Assembly: GCA_946535435.1 (NCBI GenBank)
Contig: CAMNDM010000072.1
Location: 1-12,595, forward strand
DNA length: 12,595 bases
Reading direction: 5' to 3'
Origin: Physcocola sp002396385
Lineage (GTDB): Bacteria; Bacteroidota; Bacteroidia; Bacteroidales; Paludibacteraceae
Positions 1 to 6,501 of the stretch are shown here, in pieces (positions within the stretch are counted from its first letter, which is position 1; the number at the start of each line of letters is the position of its first letter). The position numbers and the translations under genes are program-made. The notes beneath the pieces were generated by a model. It saw nothing but the letters and a program-made list of their open reading frames with translations, was not told the DNA's origin and made no database searches.

Positions 1-638
1 TGCACCTTGTCGCGCACAATCGGCATAATGCCGGTAATGTAGGCAAGGGCGATGGTGGGACGTATGGTAGTTCCTTTGAATAAGCTGTTCAAGAAACTGA
101 GATAATTTCCAAACAACTCTTGTGGCACATTCTCGCGCACCAAAACATCGTACTCGTCAATAATGATAACGAATTTTTCGCCAGTCCTACCATAAACTTG
201 CAATATACAATCAGCAATAGTACTGTTTTCCTCAAAATGAATAGAGGGATATTGTTCAATAAACTCTCCGAGTAATTTCTGGTTTACTAGGTTTATCATA
301 TTGTCCAACTGTCCCTTTATGGCTGTGTTTTGATACCACTCGTTCAAATCTAACTTGATGACGTTGAGTTTGTTCAAGTATTTGTCGAAGTTGGGCGTCT
401 GTCCGATTTTCATCTGGCTGAAAATGGAGCGGGTGTCGCAGCCCTTCGAGTAGTAGGCGGAAATCAGGTTTCCCACCATACTCTTTCCGAAACGGTGCGG
501 ACGAGAGATACAGACAAAATTTCCCTGCGTGCAGGCAAGTTTGTTTAACTCTGCCAACACTAGAGATTTGTCTACATATATTTCTGAGTTCAATCCTATT
601 TGGAACGCATCAGCGTTCGGATTCAAATACAAGCCCAT
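1..638 (-). CDS. AAA-ATPase-like protein, N-terminal 212 codons (3' end outside window)
   Basis: Reading from 638 to the window edge gives an uninterrupted frame starting MGLYLNPNADAF. Residues 45-53 (SRPHRFGKS) are the degenerate P-loop typical of the Bacteroidota 'AAA-ATPase-like' family, here with His where the family usually has Arg (RPRRFGKS). Residues 156-164 (FVIIIDEYD) are the Walker B strand, and a YITGIMPI segment near residue 204 is also characteristic. Known members usually continue into a C-terminal PD-(D/E)XK nuclease-like domain; that part would lie beyond coordinate 1. The cellular role of the family is poorly established. An in-frame ATG at 659 is possible, but the promoter -7 box at 662-669 would place the transcript start at or just after it, and an AAGGAGG precedes the ATG at 638, so 638 is preferred. 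It is transcribed separately from the array upstream. Confidence 0.9.
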   Translation of the reverse strand, partial: MGLYLNPNADAFQIGLNSEIYVDKSLVLAELNKLACTQGNFVCISRPHRFGKSMVGNLISAYYSKGCDTRSIFSQMKIGQTPNFDKYLNKLNVIKLDLNEWYQNTAIKGQLDNMINLVNQKLLGEFIEQYPSIHFEENSTIADCILQVYGRTGEKFVIIIDEYDVLVRENVPQELFGNYLSFLNSLFKGTTIRPTIALAYITGIMPIVRDKV

Positions 639-642
639 GGTG

Positions 643-649
643 CCTCCTT
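643..649 (-). promoter_or_regulatory. Shine-Dalgarno AAGGAGG deciding the start at 638
   Basis: AAGGAGG lies four bases before the ATG at 636-638. Such strong sites are uncommon in Bacteroidota. It supports 638 over the in-frame ATG at 657-659. Confidence 0.6.
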
Positions 650-661
650 TTCTTAACATTA

Positions 662-692
662 CAAATTTAGCAATTAAGCGGTAACAATGCAA
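662..692 (-). promoter_or_regulatory. Bacteroidota-type promoter for the AAA-ATPase-like gene
   Basis: The minus strand carries TAAATTTG at 669-662, a full match to the Bacteroidota -7 consensus TAnnTTTG. A TTG at 692-690 acts as the -33 element, separated by exactly 20 bases (consensus 19-21). Transcription should begin around 655-658, giving a leader of about 17-20 bases to the ATG at 638. This separates the ATPase gene from the array transcript. Confidence 0.6.
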
Positions 693-699
693 CCGGGTA

Positions 700-732
700 G
701 GGGGGCGGTACTGTTGCCGTTTTTGGCCCCCC
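700..732. repeat. Inverted repeat GGGGGGC / GCCCCCC
   Basis: Bases 700-706 (GGGGGGC) pair perfectly with 726-732 (GCCCCCC) across a 19-base loop. There is no T tract on either side long enough for a standard intrinsic terminator. It lies just upstream of the ATPase promoter. Confidence 0.5.
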
Positions 733-770
733 AAGGATTGTCCCCAGTGTTGGTACGTAGCGTTTTCCAT

Positions 771-791
771 ACGCACCGGCGCCGCATAGGA
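771..791. repeat. 21-bp direct repeat, copy 1
   Basis: ACGCACCGGCGCCGCATAGG and the following A match 2038-2058 at 20 of 21 positions, in the same orientation. The two copies bracket the propeller gene and the gene remnant upstream of it. The motif is GC-rich within an AT-rich region and contains the palindrome CGGCGCCG. Confidence 0.7.
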
Positions 792-866
792 GTCCGGGCA
801 CGGTGTAAGGACAAGCCCTTTTCCCGTACCTGGGTATGAAGATATTGTCTTCCAGACGGCAAGGCT

Positions 867-882
867 TCACTTTTGGAAGTGA
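867..882 (-). terminator. Small hairpin after the last gene of the array
   Basis: TCACTT (867-872) and AAGTGA (877-882) can form a 6-bp stem with a 4-base loop, starting six bases after the stop codon of the propeller gene. There is no U-run after it on the minus strand, so it is a weak terminator candidate, although its position at the end of the transcription unit fits. Confidence 0.25.
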
Positions 883-887
883 CGATT

Positions 888-1901
888 TTATCGTTCAAAA
901 ATGTGCAGTTCTTCAAGCAGTGGTATGAATACGTAGACCCTGTCTTCGGTGACGATAGGTGCCTTTGTTAATCTCACTCCTTCGTCGTAAGTGTCCAGTT
1001 CTGCCTCTTCCTCAATTGCCATTGTGTCGAGGTTAACCACGCCTATCCCGCACAGTCCTTTCCTTCGCTCAACCGAAAAATATAGTTTGTTGCCGTAAAG
1101 GGTAGTTGTGGTTGGATATATATGTGTATCGTAGACAGGATAGTTACATTTTATTTCATATTCTGTTATTGACCCGTCGTTTGGATTAAGTTTTTCAATG
1201 AATAATTGTTCATAATATCGACGTGTTGAATAAAGCATGTTGTCGTTACCCACATGGAAATGTGTGTTAAGAGAAAAATCCTTAATAAACCATAACTTTT
1301 GTCCAGTTAAAATATTGTAGCCTCCAATGGAATGTGTATAGTCATTAACCTCCTCTATATACTTATTCGTAAGAATTGTTATAACGTCTCCAGCAATAGT
1401 TATTTCATTTAATTCGATATCAAGATCTGGAGCCTCTGTCTGGTACTTCCAAAGGAATTTCAGGTCTCTGGTGTAGAAAAGTAGGGTCTGGTAGTTCATT
1501 TCCGGGAACAGGTAGAGCTCGTGTTTTTTGTCGTAATCATGGAGTAGCATACCCGAATCTGTCTTTATCTCAAACAGCGTTTCTTTCCCGTTATCGAAGA
1601 TGGAATACTTTTGAACATGTGCATCTTCATCATCTTCTGTCGAGTAATATAAATCTTCGCTAAAATAAAAGAATCGGGAGTATTTTGGGTGTTCATCGTG
1701 CCATTTTCCGTCTTTATAAACGAATTGCTTCTTGAAATTCTCTCTCTTCTTTAAAACATCATTATCACAGAAAACATCATCGTTCGGATTTGAGTCGATA
1801 TATTTATCTCCAATCTGAATCTTGTCTTCTGTCACAATCACTTCTTCACCTTTTAACAGGTAGAAACCTTTTACACGTTCTATCTTCTTTATAAGTTTCA
1901 T
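888..1901 (-). CDS. PQQ-like beta-propeller-type cytoplasmic protein
   Basis: A 337-residue protein with no signal peptide or membrane segment, so probably cytoplasmic. It is rich in short beta strands with recurring propeller-like turns, for example NILTGQKLWF near residue 200, DLKFLWKYQT, and a last blade ending EDRVYVFIPLLEELHIFER. This resembles PQQ-like propeller repeats, but I recognise no catalytic residues or named family. Its ATG lies three bases after the stop of a short gene remnant (1905-2054), the spacing of a translationally coupled pair. It differs from the other array members in lacking an export signal. If the array is an immunity locus, this would be the protector against a cytoplasm-acting toxin; that is inference. 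Alternatively it is an unrelated propeller protein brought in with the 21-bp flanking repeats. Confidence 0.75.
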   Translation of the reverse strand: MKLIKKIERVKGFYLLKGEEVIVTEDKIQIGDKYIDSNPNDDVFCDNDVLKKRENFKKQFVYKDGKWHDEHPKYSRFFYFSEDLYYSTEDDEDAHVQKYSIFDNGKETLFEIKTDSGMLLHDYDKKHELYLFPEMNYQTLLFYTRDLKFLWKYQTEAPDLDIELNEITIAGDVITILTNKYIEEVNDYTHSIGGYNILTGQKLWFIKDFSLNTHFHVGNDNMLYSTRRYYEQLFIEKLNPNDGSITEYEIKCNYPVYDTHIYPTTTTLYGNKLYFSVERRKGLCGIGVVNLDTMAIEEEAELDTYDEGVRLTKAPIVTEDRVYVFIPLLEELHIFER

Positions 1902-1904
1902 ACG

Positions 1905-2054
1905 CTATTCTCCTTGAATAAATATTTTGTTAAACCATTTGTCTTTTATAAACTCTCCAAATTCATCGGCATTAGTAGCATTGAGTTTTTCTAGAGCTGG
2001 ATCTGGTATTTCTTTCATACTCTTAATGCTTTCAATAACGCACCGGCGCTGCAT
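1905..2054 (-). pseudogene. C-terminal remnant of a deleted gene upstream of the propeller gene
   Basis: The frame ends TAG at 1905-1907, three bases before the ATG of the propeller gene. It reads back through protein-like sequence (SMKEIPDPALEKLNATNADE, later DKWFNKIFIQGE) for about 44 codons. The frame then enters the 21-bp GC-rich motif at 2038-2058, where an ATG at 2054 happens to be in phase, giving 49 codons in total. The sharp change of composition at about 2037 and the typical gene-end character suggest the 3' tip of a larger gene whose body was lost. I do not recognise the parent family. A genuine 49-residue gene is possible but less likely. Confidence 0.55.
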
Positions 2055-2062
2055 AGGATCAT
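2015..2062 (-). pseudogene. Start-only remnant of the MRHLL leader
   Basis: The A-to-MRHLL spacer reaches its start codon (CGATATGA), but after ATG and one further base the sequence switches to the 21-bp motif and unrelated DNA. The resulting frame is 15 codons long and ends TGA at 2015-2017. At 5353 and 12013 the same spacer leads into ATGAGACACCTACTG. This marks a deletion or insertion junction exactly at the gene start. Confidence 0.5.
2038..2058. repeat. 21-bp direct repeat, copy 2
   Basis: ACGCACCGGCGCTGCATAGG and the following A match 771-791 with one mismatch. It lies exactly between the MRHLL start-codon remnant and the IFIQGE gene remnant, at a visible rearrangement junction. Confidence 0.7.
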
Positions 2063-2127
2063 ATCGAATCTTTCATTTTTTTATCGTTGTTTATACCGCA
2101 GTTGGCAACTTTCAGCCCACAGTGCCG
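2059..2127 (-). repeat. A-to-MRHLL spacer, copy 1
   Basis: The spacer after gene A1 is repeated after A2 (5350-5418) and A3 (12010-12077). It is identical to the A2 copy throughout and differs from the A3 copy by one T in a T-run and two adjacent bases. Downstream of each copy the DNA is different. It also holds a 5-codon frame (MKDSI, TGA) whose stop overlaps the MRHLL start. Confidence 0.75.
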
Positions 2128-2645
2128 TTACTCCCCTTTCCTGTATGGTATTTTCGAACGCCACCAGTTGTTCTCTTCGTCAAGCTTTTTTTTCAGGGGC
2201 TCTAATAGTTTTGTGATTTTCTCTTTGTTATTTATTATTCTATCACTTATATCCTCCAATTCTTCAGATGTCAGCCGGTTGCATACGGGATGAGACATAA
2301 AGCAGTTAGTTACATGAGTATCGTTTCCCAATAACGTCTTGAATATATCCCTGATAGTTGGATCCTCTGATTTTGAGAGGATGGCCGACATCCAACTGCG
2401 ACTACACAATAATATCGTATTAAAAGGAAGAACTTTGCCTCCACTTCCCTCAAAACAGTTGCACCTGTGATTATATATTTTTGTTTTGCAATCTAACATA
2501 CACAGGTAGAAATCGACGGAAGAACTGCCATAAATCCAATCTTGATTATACTCATCCATAAGGTTTATTAGATATTCCGAAGAAGAATATGATTCGTTCC
2601 TTATGTTTGATTGTATTTCAGCAAGAAACTGTTTCCACTCTTCAT
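2108..2645. repeat. 538-bp tract identical to 12058-12595
   Basis: Line-by-line comparison shows no mismatch between this stretch (3' half of A1 plus 20 bases of spacer) and the end of the window (A3). The tract may continue past the window. It is evidence of a very recent duplication or gene conversion. Confidence 0.9.
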
Positions 2646-3189
2646 GGTCCTGCATTATACGCAATAACTTTCTGAATTTTCCCGAATCCTTCTTCTCGTT
2701 GACATTCGCTAATATCTTTTGGTAGGCTTCTGGGTATCGGAGGTGTGAAAATATGTGGTTTATATAATAGACACTAGTATATTCATAAAAATTTTCGACC
2801 CACTTTGCTTCCTCCCTATTTCTCAACATGTCGGAATAATGCTTCAAAAGTGCTGGCGTTCTGTAAACAGAGTCAACGTATGCGCGACTGAAATGGTCTT
2901 TTAAATACTCTCTCAAAATTCCTGTTTGATGCTGGTTAAAATCTGTCATATGATAGTCTAAATACTCGTTCACATCTAACAGTTTTAGAAAATAGTCTTT
3001 CACTTTTTGGTTGTTTTGGCATGCTTCAAAATCCAATTGGTATACCATTGAAGAAGACTCGTTTATAGTCTTATAAGCATTTTTATCCCTATCGATGACT
3101 TTACAGAATTCGTCAACTCCGGTTTGGGCTTTGGCACTGCAGGTGGCAATGCTTAGCAATAGCACTATTATTTTGTATGTTTTTCTCAT
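2128..3189 (-). CDS. Family A secreted Cys-rich protein, copy A1
   Basis: A 353-residue protein of unknown function. Residues 1-21 form a classical signal peptide (KIIVLLLSIATC core, cleavage likely after AKA21), so it is exported to the periplasm or beyond. The mature part looks mainly alpha-helical and charged, with Cys at 29, 57, 230, 234, 243, 245, 262, 296 and 303. The cluster CMLDC...CNC at 230-245 suggests disulfides. It begins 28 bases after the stop of B1, so the two are co-transcribed, the same arrangement as B2-A2. Compared with A2, residues from about 104 to 197 and from about 306 to the end are identical, while residues 199-305 differ in roughly a third of positions. Its 3' half is identical at the DNA level to A3. 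A periplasmic immunity or binding role would fit but is inference. Confidence 0.85.
   Translation of the reverse strand: MRKTYKIIVLLLSIATCSAKAQTGVDEFCKVIDRDKNAYKTINESSSMVYQLDFEACQNNQKVKDYFLKLLDVNEYLDYHMTDFNQHQTGILREYLKDHFSRAYVDSVYRTPALLKHYSDMLRNREEAKWVENFYEYTSVYYINHIFSHLRYPEAYQKILANVNEKKDSGKFRKLLRIMQDHEEWKQFLAEIQSNIRNESYSSSEYLINLMDEYNQDWIYGSSSVDFYLCMLDCKTKIYNHRCNCFEGSGGKVLPFNTILLCSRSWMSAILSKSEDPTIRDIFKTLLGNDTHVTNCFMSHPVCNRLTSEELEDISDRIINNKEKITKLLEPLKKKLDEENNWWRSKIPYRKGE
2595..2880. repeat. 286-bp conversion tract shared by A1 and A2 (5880-6165)
   Basis: The two family A genes appear identical here, with differences starting immediately outside both edges (2594 against 5879, and 2881 against 6166). 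The tract encodes the central helical region, residues about 104-198. Confidence 0.85.
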
Positions 3190-3217
3190 TTTACTTCATT
3201 ATTTTAATCGCATCAGC

Positions 3218-4759
3218 CTACTTTATTTCCAAATACTGCCATATTCCGTCTTTCTTTATAGGGAGGTACTTGTTGGAAAGGTCTGCTGTGTTAATATCGT
3301 CTGCATAAAACACTTTCGATTTTTTCTTCTTCCTGAGGAAGTATCGGTATTTGCCGTCTTCTAATTTAAAAAACATATAGTGGTATTTGTCTATCTTATA
3401 TTTGTTATTACAGTAAAGGAATTCGTAAGGAAAAGACCTATCATCTAGATTGTCATAGTATATTTCTTTTAGGTTTTTTCCTATATTATTCCCGTCTTTA
3501 TCGTAAATGTCAAATTCTTTTTTTCCCGTGCGACAGATAAAATATAAATTGTCAATGTAGATTTGTTCATAACTAGGGTATATGGTTATATTCCCTTTTT
3601 TATTTATAATACCTACTTTATTTTTTATATTCACTCCAATGTAATTGTCGTTGTTTAATCCTATTACACAATCAATACTATCTCTAAGCACTGGAGAGCT
3701 ATAAAGCCATTTTCTCCCAATTTTCTCCAAAAAATGTTTTCCCAATTTTATTTGCTTTTCCTGAATCCCGGTAGTGCTTGTCGCAAATGTTTCATGATTA
3801 TAGTTGTGCAATAAATAATCTTTGAAAAATCCTGTAAAGTCATGGTTCAAGGGCGTTATAGGCTTACGGCTTAAAGTGTTGTATACTACATGAACAGTAT
3901 TATGTTTCAGAACTATGTATTTATCATCTTTAAAAAGATATCCTTCATCGTAATCAAACTCTGTGGAGTCTGGCAGGTAAAAAGTAATCTCCTTCTTAAA
4001 TTTTTCGTTAGTATAAATTACTGCGTCGTCATTGTCTATTAAACAGTTAAGAAAAATGTGATTGTCATTATGTGGATACGTATCGAAAAAAGTTCCTCTC
4101 AACCTCCTTTCATTCTCTCCTATACCTCCGATGTAGCCAGAAATATGCTTTAGATTCCGATTGTAAAGCGTATCTGCGAATGATAAATATTTGTTAAATA
4201 TGATGTTGCTGTGAATGGTAGAATGTGTTTCTTTTTCAGAAGTACCAAAAGAAAGTTCCCCGTTTTTAAATAAAATGAATTGTAATGTATGCCCAGGCTC
4301 TATATATCTATAAATCGCAAAGTGTTTAAAAAAAGGAACGAATTCAATCACATTGTCAAGAATGTAATTCCCGTCAATTTTATATAGAAGTTTATATTTA
4401 GATTCATTGGTGTGATAATTTTCCGGCAGTCTCCTTAAGATTGCGAATCCTCCCTTTGCTATAAATGCATCACTCCACGTAAATTTCTGGGGCAAATCTA
4501 TAACTCTTAAGTTTTTTACGTCAAGCCACCCTATTCTTTCTTGATTATAACTGTCTTCATATTTTATATATGAATATCCATTATATAAAGGATACAGATT
4601 AATAATGTTTTTAATTATGTGGCCGTTTGAAGTTGTGGTATTGCGACAGCTGATAAGATAATCATTAATTCTTTTTGTGGGGGGTATCGCTTGTATGTTA
4701 AAGTAACTTATTGCTAATATGATCAATAGTAAGCTCGTTCTTTTTATTCTAATTTCCAT
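3218..4759 (-). CDS. Family B secreted WG-repeat-like protein, copy B1
   Basis: A 513-residue protein with a signal peptide (hydrophobic LLLIILAISYFNI, cleavage likely after IQA24). Residues about 370-430 carry WG-repeat-like units (KVGIINKKGNITIYPSYEQI, then FDIYDKDGNN). The N-terminal motif YPLYNGY and the C-terminal block KVFYADDINTADLSNKYLPI are shared with B2 and B3, while the central 60-300 region is very different between copies. The ATG lies inside the last codons of gene D with a 16-base overlap in another frame, so translation is coupled to D. A1 follows after 28 bases. WG-repeat proteins are a broad Bacteroidota family without one function. A beta-rich binding or protector role in the periplasm is inferred from context only. 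Confidence 0.85.
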   Translation of the reverse strand: MEIRIKRTSLLLIILAISYFNIQAIPPTKRINDYLISCRNTTTSNGHIIKNIINLYPLYNGYSYIKYEDSYNQERIGWLDVKNLRVIDLPQKFTWSDAFIAKGGFAILRRLPENYHTNESKYKLLYKIDGNYILDNVIEFVPFFKHFAIYRYIEPGHTLQFILFKNGELSFGTSEKETHSTIHSNIIFNKYLSFADTLYNRNLKHISGYIGGIGENERRLRGTFFDTYPHNDNHIFLNCLIDNDDAVIYTNEKFKKEITFYLPDSTEFDYDEGYLFKDDKYIVLKHNTVHVVYNTLSRKPITPLNHDFTGFFKDYLLHNYNHETFATSTTGIQEKQIKLGKHFLEKIGRKWLYSSPVLRDSIDCVIGLNNDNYIGVNIKNKVGIINKKGNITIYPSYEQIYIDNLYFICRTGKKEFDIYDKDGNNIGKNLKEIYYDNLDDRSFPYEFLYCNNKYKIDKYHYMFFKLEDGKYRYFLRKKKKSKVFYADDINTADLSNKYLPIKKDGIWQYLEIK

Positions 4760-5271
4760 ATGTTTTTGTATTTTAATCCTTCGTACTTGTCTTTCCAGTA
4801 GTTGTATTTTTTTAGTCCTTCAATCCCATTCGTGAAAACAATACGGTGGATTTTCCCATTTTTTGATACAGTATTATTGGTTATAGCACTAATATATATA
4901 TTATCTAATGCTTGAAGAATATCGTCTGTCAACGTATAAAGTTTTTCATTGATATCCAAAAAATAGGAAGGATATGTACCTTTTTTCTTATCCCACCAAT
5001 CTCTAAAACATGTTTTCTTATTATAATAAGCTTCTATGTTTTTTTTGTCACTTATTAATCCAAGATGGCCAATACTTGTCCTTGCAAATATATTTTCTGA
5101 GCTATTATCAAGTTTCCTTAAATTTACTCTAAAATAGTTTTCTACTTTAATTGCCATATCATAATTTATTTTTTTGAAATACAGATTGGTAACCTGTTTT
5201 CGAAAATAGTGGTATTCATTTAATGCTGCCTGCTTTTCTACGAAATTATCTTCATTTTTATTTGGATTCAA
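4744..5271 (-). CDS. Gene D: 5'-truncated unsecreted partner of B1
   Basis: The frame ends TAA at 4744-4746, overlapping the start of B1 by 16 bases. The only start near its beginning is TTG at 5269-5271 (175 residues). However, the frame stays open and protein-like for 22 more codons back to 5337 (NTTNKPYSCAGCFLNSDL...), where it meets the stub of the MRHLL gene. No ATG exists until residue 39. This suggests the C-terminal part of a longer gene whose 5' portion was deleted. There is no signal peptide. The sequence is polar, with many Lys, Tyr and Asn, and matches no family or catalytic motif I recognise. Its end, YKNIWKLE, matches the ends of the stubs before B2 and B3 (KNILKLE). Position before a coupled exported gene fits an effector C-terminal domain, which is inference. 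Confidence 0.55.
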   Translation of the reverse strand: MNPNKNEDNFVEKQAALNEYHYFRKQVTNLYFKKINYDMAIKVENYFRVNLRKLDNSSENIFARTSIGHLGLISDKKNIEAYYNKKTCFRDWWDKKKGTYPSYFLDINEKLYTLTDDILQALDNIYISAITNNTVSKNGKIHRIVFTNGIEGLKKYNYWKDKYEGLKYKNIWKLE

Positions 5272-5323
5272 AGTTTTTACATTGAGATCACTATTTAGAA
5301 AGCATCCAGCGCACGAATATGGT

Positions 5324-5353
5324 TTATTCGTCGTATTTCAGTAGGTGTCTCAT
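5324..5353 (-). pseudogene. MRHLL leader stub, 9 codons then stop
   Basis: ATGAGACACCTACTG is identical to the start of C2 at 12013, then the sequence departs (KYDE) and stops at TAA 5324-5326. It is the 5' remnant of a secreted gene fused at this point to the truncated gene D, so it marks a deletion junction between about 5330 and 5339. Confidence 0.7.
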
Positions 5354-5418
5354 ATCGAATCTTTCATTTTTTTATCGTTGTTTATACCGCAGTTGGCAAC
5401 TTTCAGCCCACAGTGCCG
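5350..5418 (-). repeat. A-to-MRHLL spacer, copy 2
   Basis: Identical to 2059-2127. It is part of a 217-bp identical tract (5350-5566 against 2059-2275) that includes the shared 3' end of A1 and A2. Its downstream side leads into the MRHLL stub and gene D. Confidence 0.75.
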
Positions 5419-6474
5419 TTACTCCCCTTTCCTGTATGGTATTTTCGAACGCCACCAGTTGTTCTCTTCGTCAAGCTTTTTTTTCAGGGGCTCTAATAGT
5501 TTTGTGATTTTCTCTTTGTTATTTATTATTCTATCACTTATATCCTCCAATTCTTCAGATGTCAGCTGGTCGCATATAGGATGAAACATAAAGCAGTCAA
5601 TCAAATCATAATTGTCTCCCAATAAAGTCTTGAATATATCCCTGATAGTTGGATCTTCCGTTTTCGAGAGGAAGTTCGACATCCTATTAAAGCTACACAA
5701 TAATATTGTATTAAAAGGAAGATCTTTGCCTTCCCCTCCTGCACAGTTGCAACTGGTATTAAAAATTTTTGTTTTGCAATCTAACATACACAGGTAGAAA
5801 TCAACGGAGAAACTGCCATAAATCCGATCTCGGTTACACTTCTTCATAAGGTATTCCAAATCCTCCATAGAATAAGATCCGTTCCTTATGTTTGATTGTA
5901 TTTCAGCAAGAAACTGTTTCCACTCTTCATGGTCCTGCATTATACGCAATAACTTTCTGAATTTTCCCGAATCCTTCTTCTCGTTGACATTCGCTAATAT
6001 CTTTTGGTAGGCTTCTGGGTATCGGAGGTGTGAAAATATGTGGTTTATATAATAGACACTAGTATATTCATAAAAATTTTCGACCCACTTTGCTTCCTCC
6101 CTATTTCTCAACATGTCGGAATAATGCTTCAAAAGTGCTGGCGTTCTGTAAACAGAGTCAACGTAAGTGCGATTGAAATGGTCTTTTAAGTATTCATCCA
6201 AAATTCCAGTCTGATTCTGATTAAAATATGTCATATGATAGTCTAAATACTCGTGCACATCTAACAACTTTAGAAAATAGTCTTTCACTTTTTGGTTATT
6301 TTGGCATGCTTCAAAATCCAAATCGTATACCATTGAAGAAGACTTGTTTATAGTTATATAAGGATTTTTATCCCTATCGATGATTTTACAGAGTTCGTCA
6401 ACTCCGGTTTTGGCTTTGGCACTGCAAGTGGCAATACTTAGCAACAGCACTATTATTTTGTATATTCTTCTCAT
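5419..6474 (-). CDS. Family A secreted Cys-rich protein, copy A2
   Basis: A 351-residue paralogue of A1 with the same signal peptide (RIYKIIVLLLSIATCSAKA, cleavage after AKA). The central helical block (DNA 5880-6165) and the C-terminal 45 residues ending WRSKIPYRKGE are identical to A1. Between them, about 105 residues differ heavily while keeping most cysteines (CMLDC, CNC, LLC, DCF, IC). The N-terminal quarter shows scattered replacements, for example YQLDF to YDLDF and HMTDFNQH to HMTYFNQN. It starts 28 bases after B2 and belongs to the same transcript. The mosaic pattern indicates gene conversion combined with divergence, or selection for change, in two patches. Function unknown; exported. 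Confidence 0.85.
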   Translation of the reverse strand: MRRIYKIIVLLLSIATCSAKAKTGVDELCKIIDRDKNPYITINKSSSMVYDLDFEACQNNQKVKDYFLKLLDVHEYLDYHMTYFNQNQTGILDEYLKDHFNRTYVDSVYRTPALLKHYSDMLRNREEAKWVENFYEYTSVYYINHIFSHLRYPEAYQKILANVNEKKDSGKFRKLLRIMQDHEEWKQFLAEIQSNIRNGSYSMEDLEYLMKKCNRDRIYGSFSVDFYLCMLDCKTKIFNTSCNCAGGEGKDLPFNTILLCSFNRMSNFLSKTEDPTIRDIFKTLLGDNYDLIDCFMFHPICDQLTSEELEDISDRIINNKEKITKLLEPLKKKLDEENNWWRSKIPYRKGE

Positions 6475-6501
6475 TTTACTTCATTATTTTAGCGCATCAG
6501 C

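Larger units (their letters stand above)
670..887. other. GC-rich, apparently non-coding interval; possible dispersed repeat
   Basis: This stretch is clearly richer in G and C than everything around it. It contains two overlapping minus-strand open frames (667-870, 67 codons; 674-916, 80 codons) in different registers. Neither resembles a folded protein, and one runs into the 3' end of the neighbouring gene. It holds the inverted repeat at 700-732, one copy of a 21-bp motif (771-791) and a small hairpin (867-882). Composition and repeat content suggest an intergenic mobile or dispersed repeat rather than a gene. That reading is inference and needs a genome-wide search. Confidence 0.45.

Noticed and set aside
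667..916. Two overlapping minus-strand open frames (667-870 and 674-916) as small genes
   Set aside because: They lie in conflicting registers in a GC-rich repeat-bearing interval, one overlaps the 3' end of the propeller gene, the translations look like translated structured DNA, and the ATPase promoter lies at their 3' ends.
1927..2293. Plus-strand open frames rich in Phe, Leu and Ser around the family A ends (also 5319-5584 and 11899-12243)
   Set aside because: They are antisense shadows of the family A coding DNA and its repeated spacer; they recur only because that DNA is duplicated.
3121..3189. Lipoprotein signal in A1 (IATC)
   Set aside because: The residue before Cys is Thr, which is not accepted in a normal lipobox, and a good signal peptidase I site (AKA) follows four residues later.
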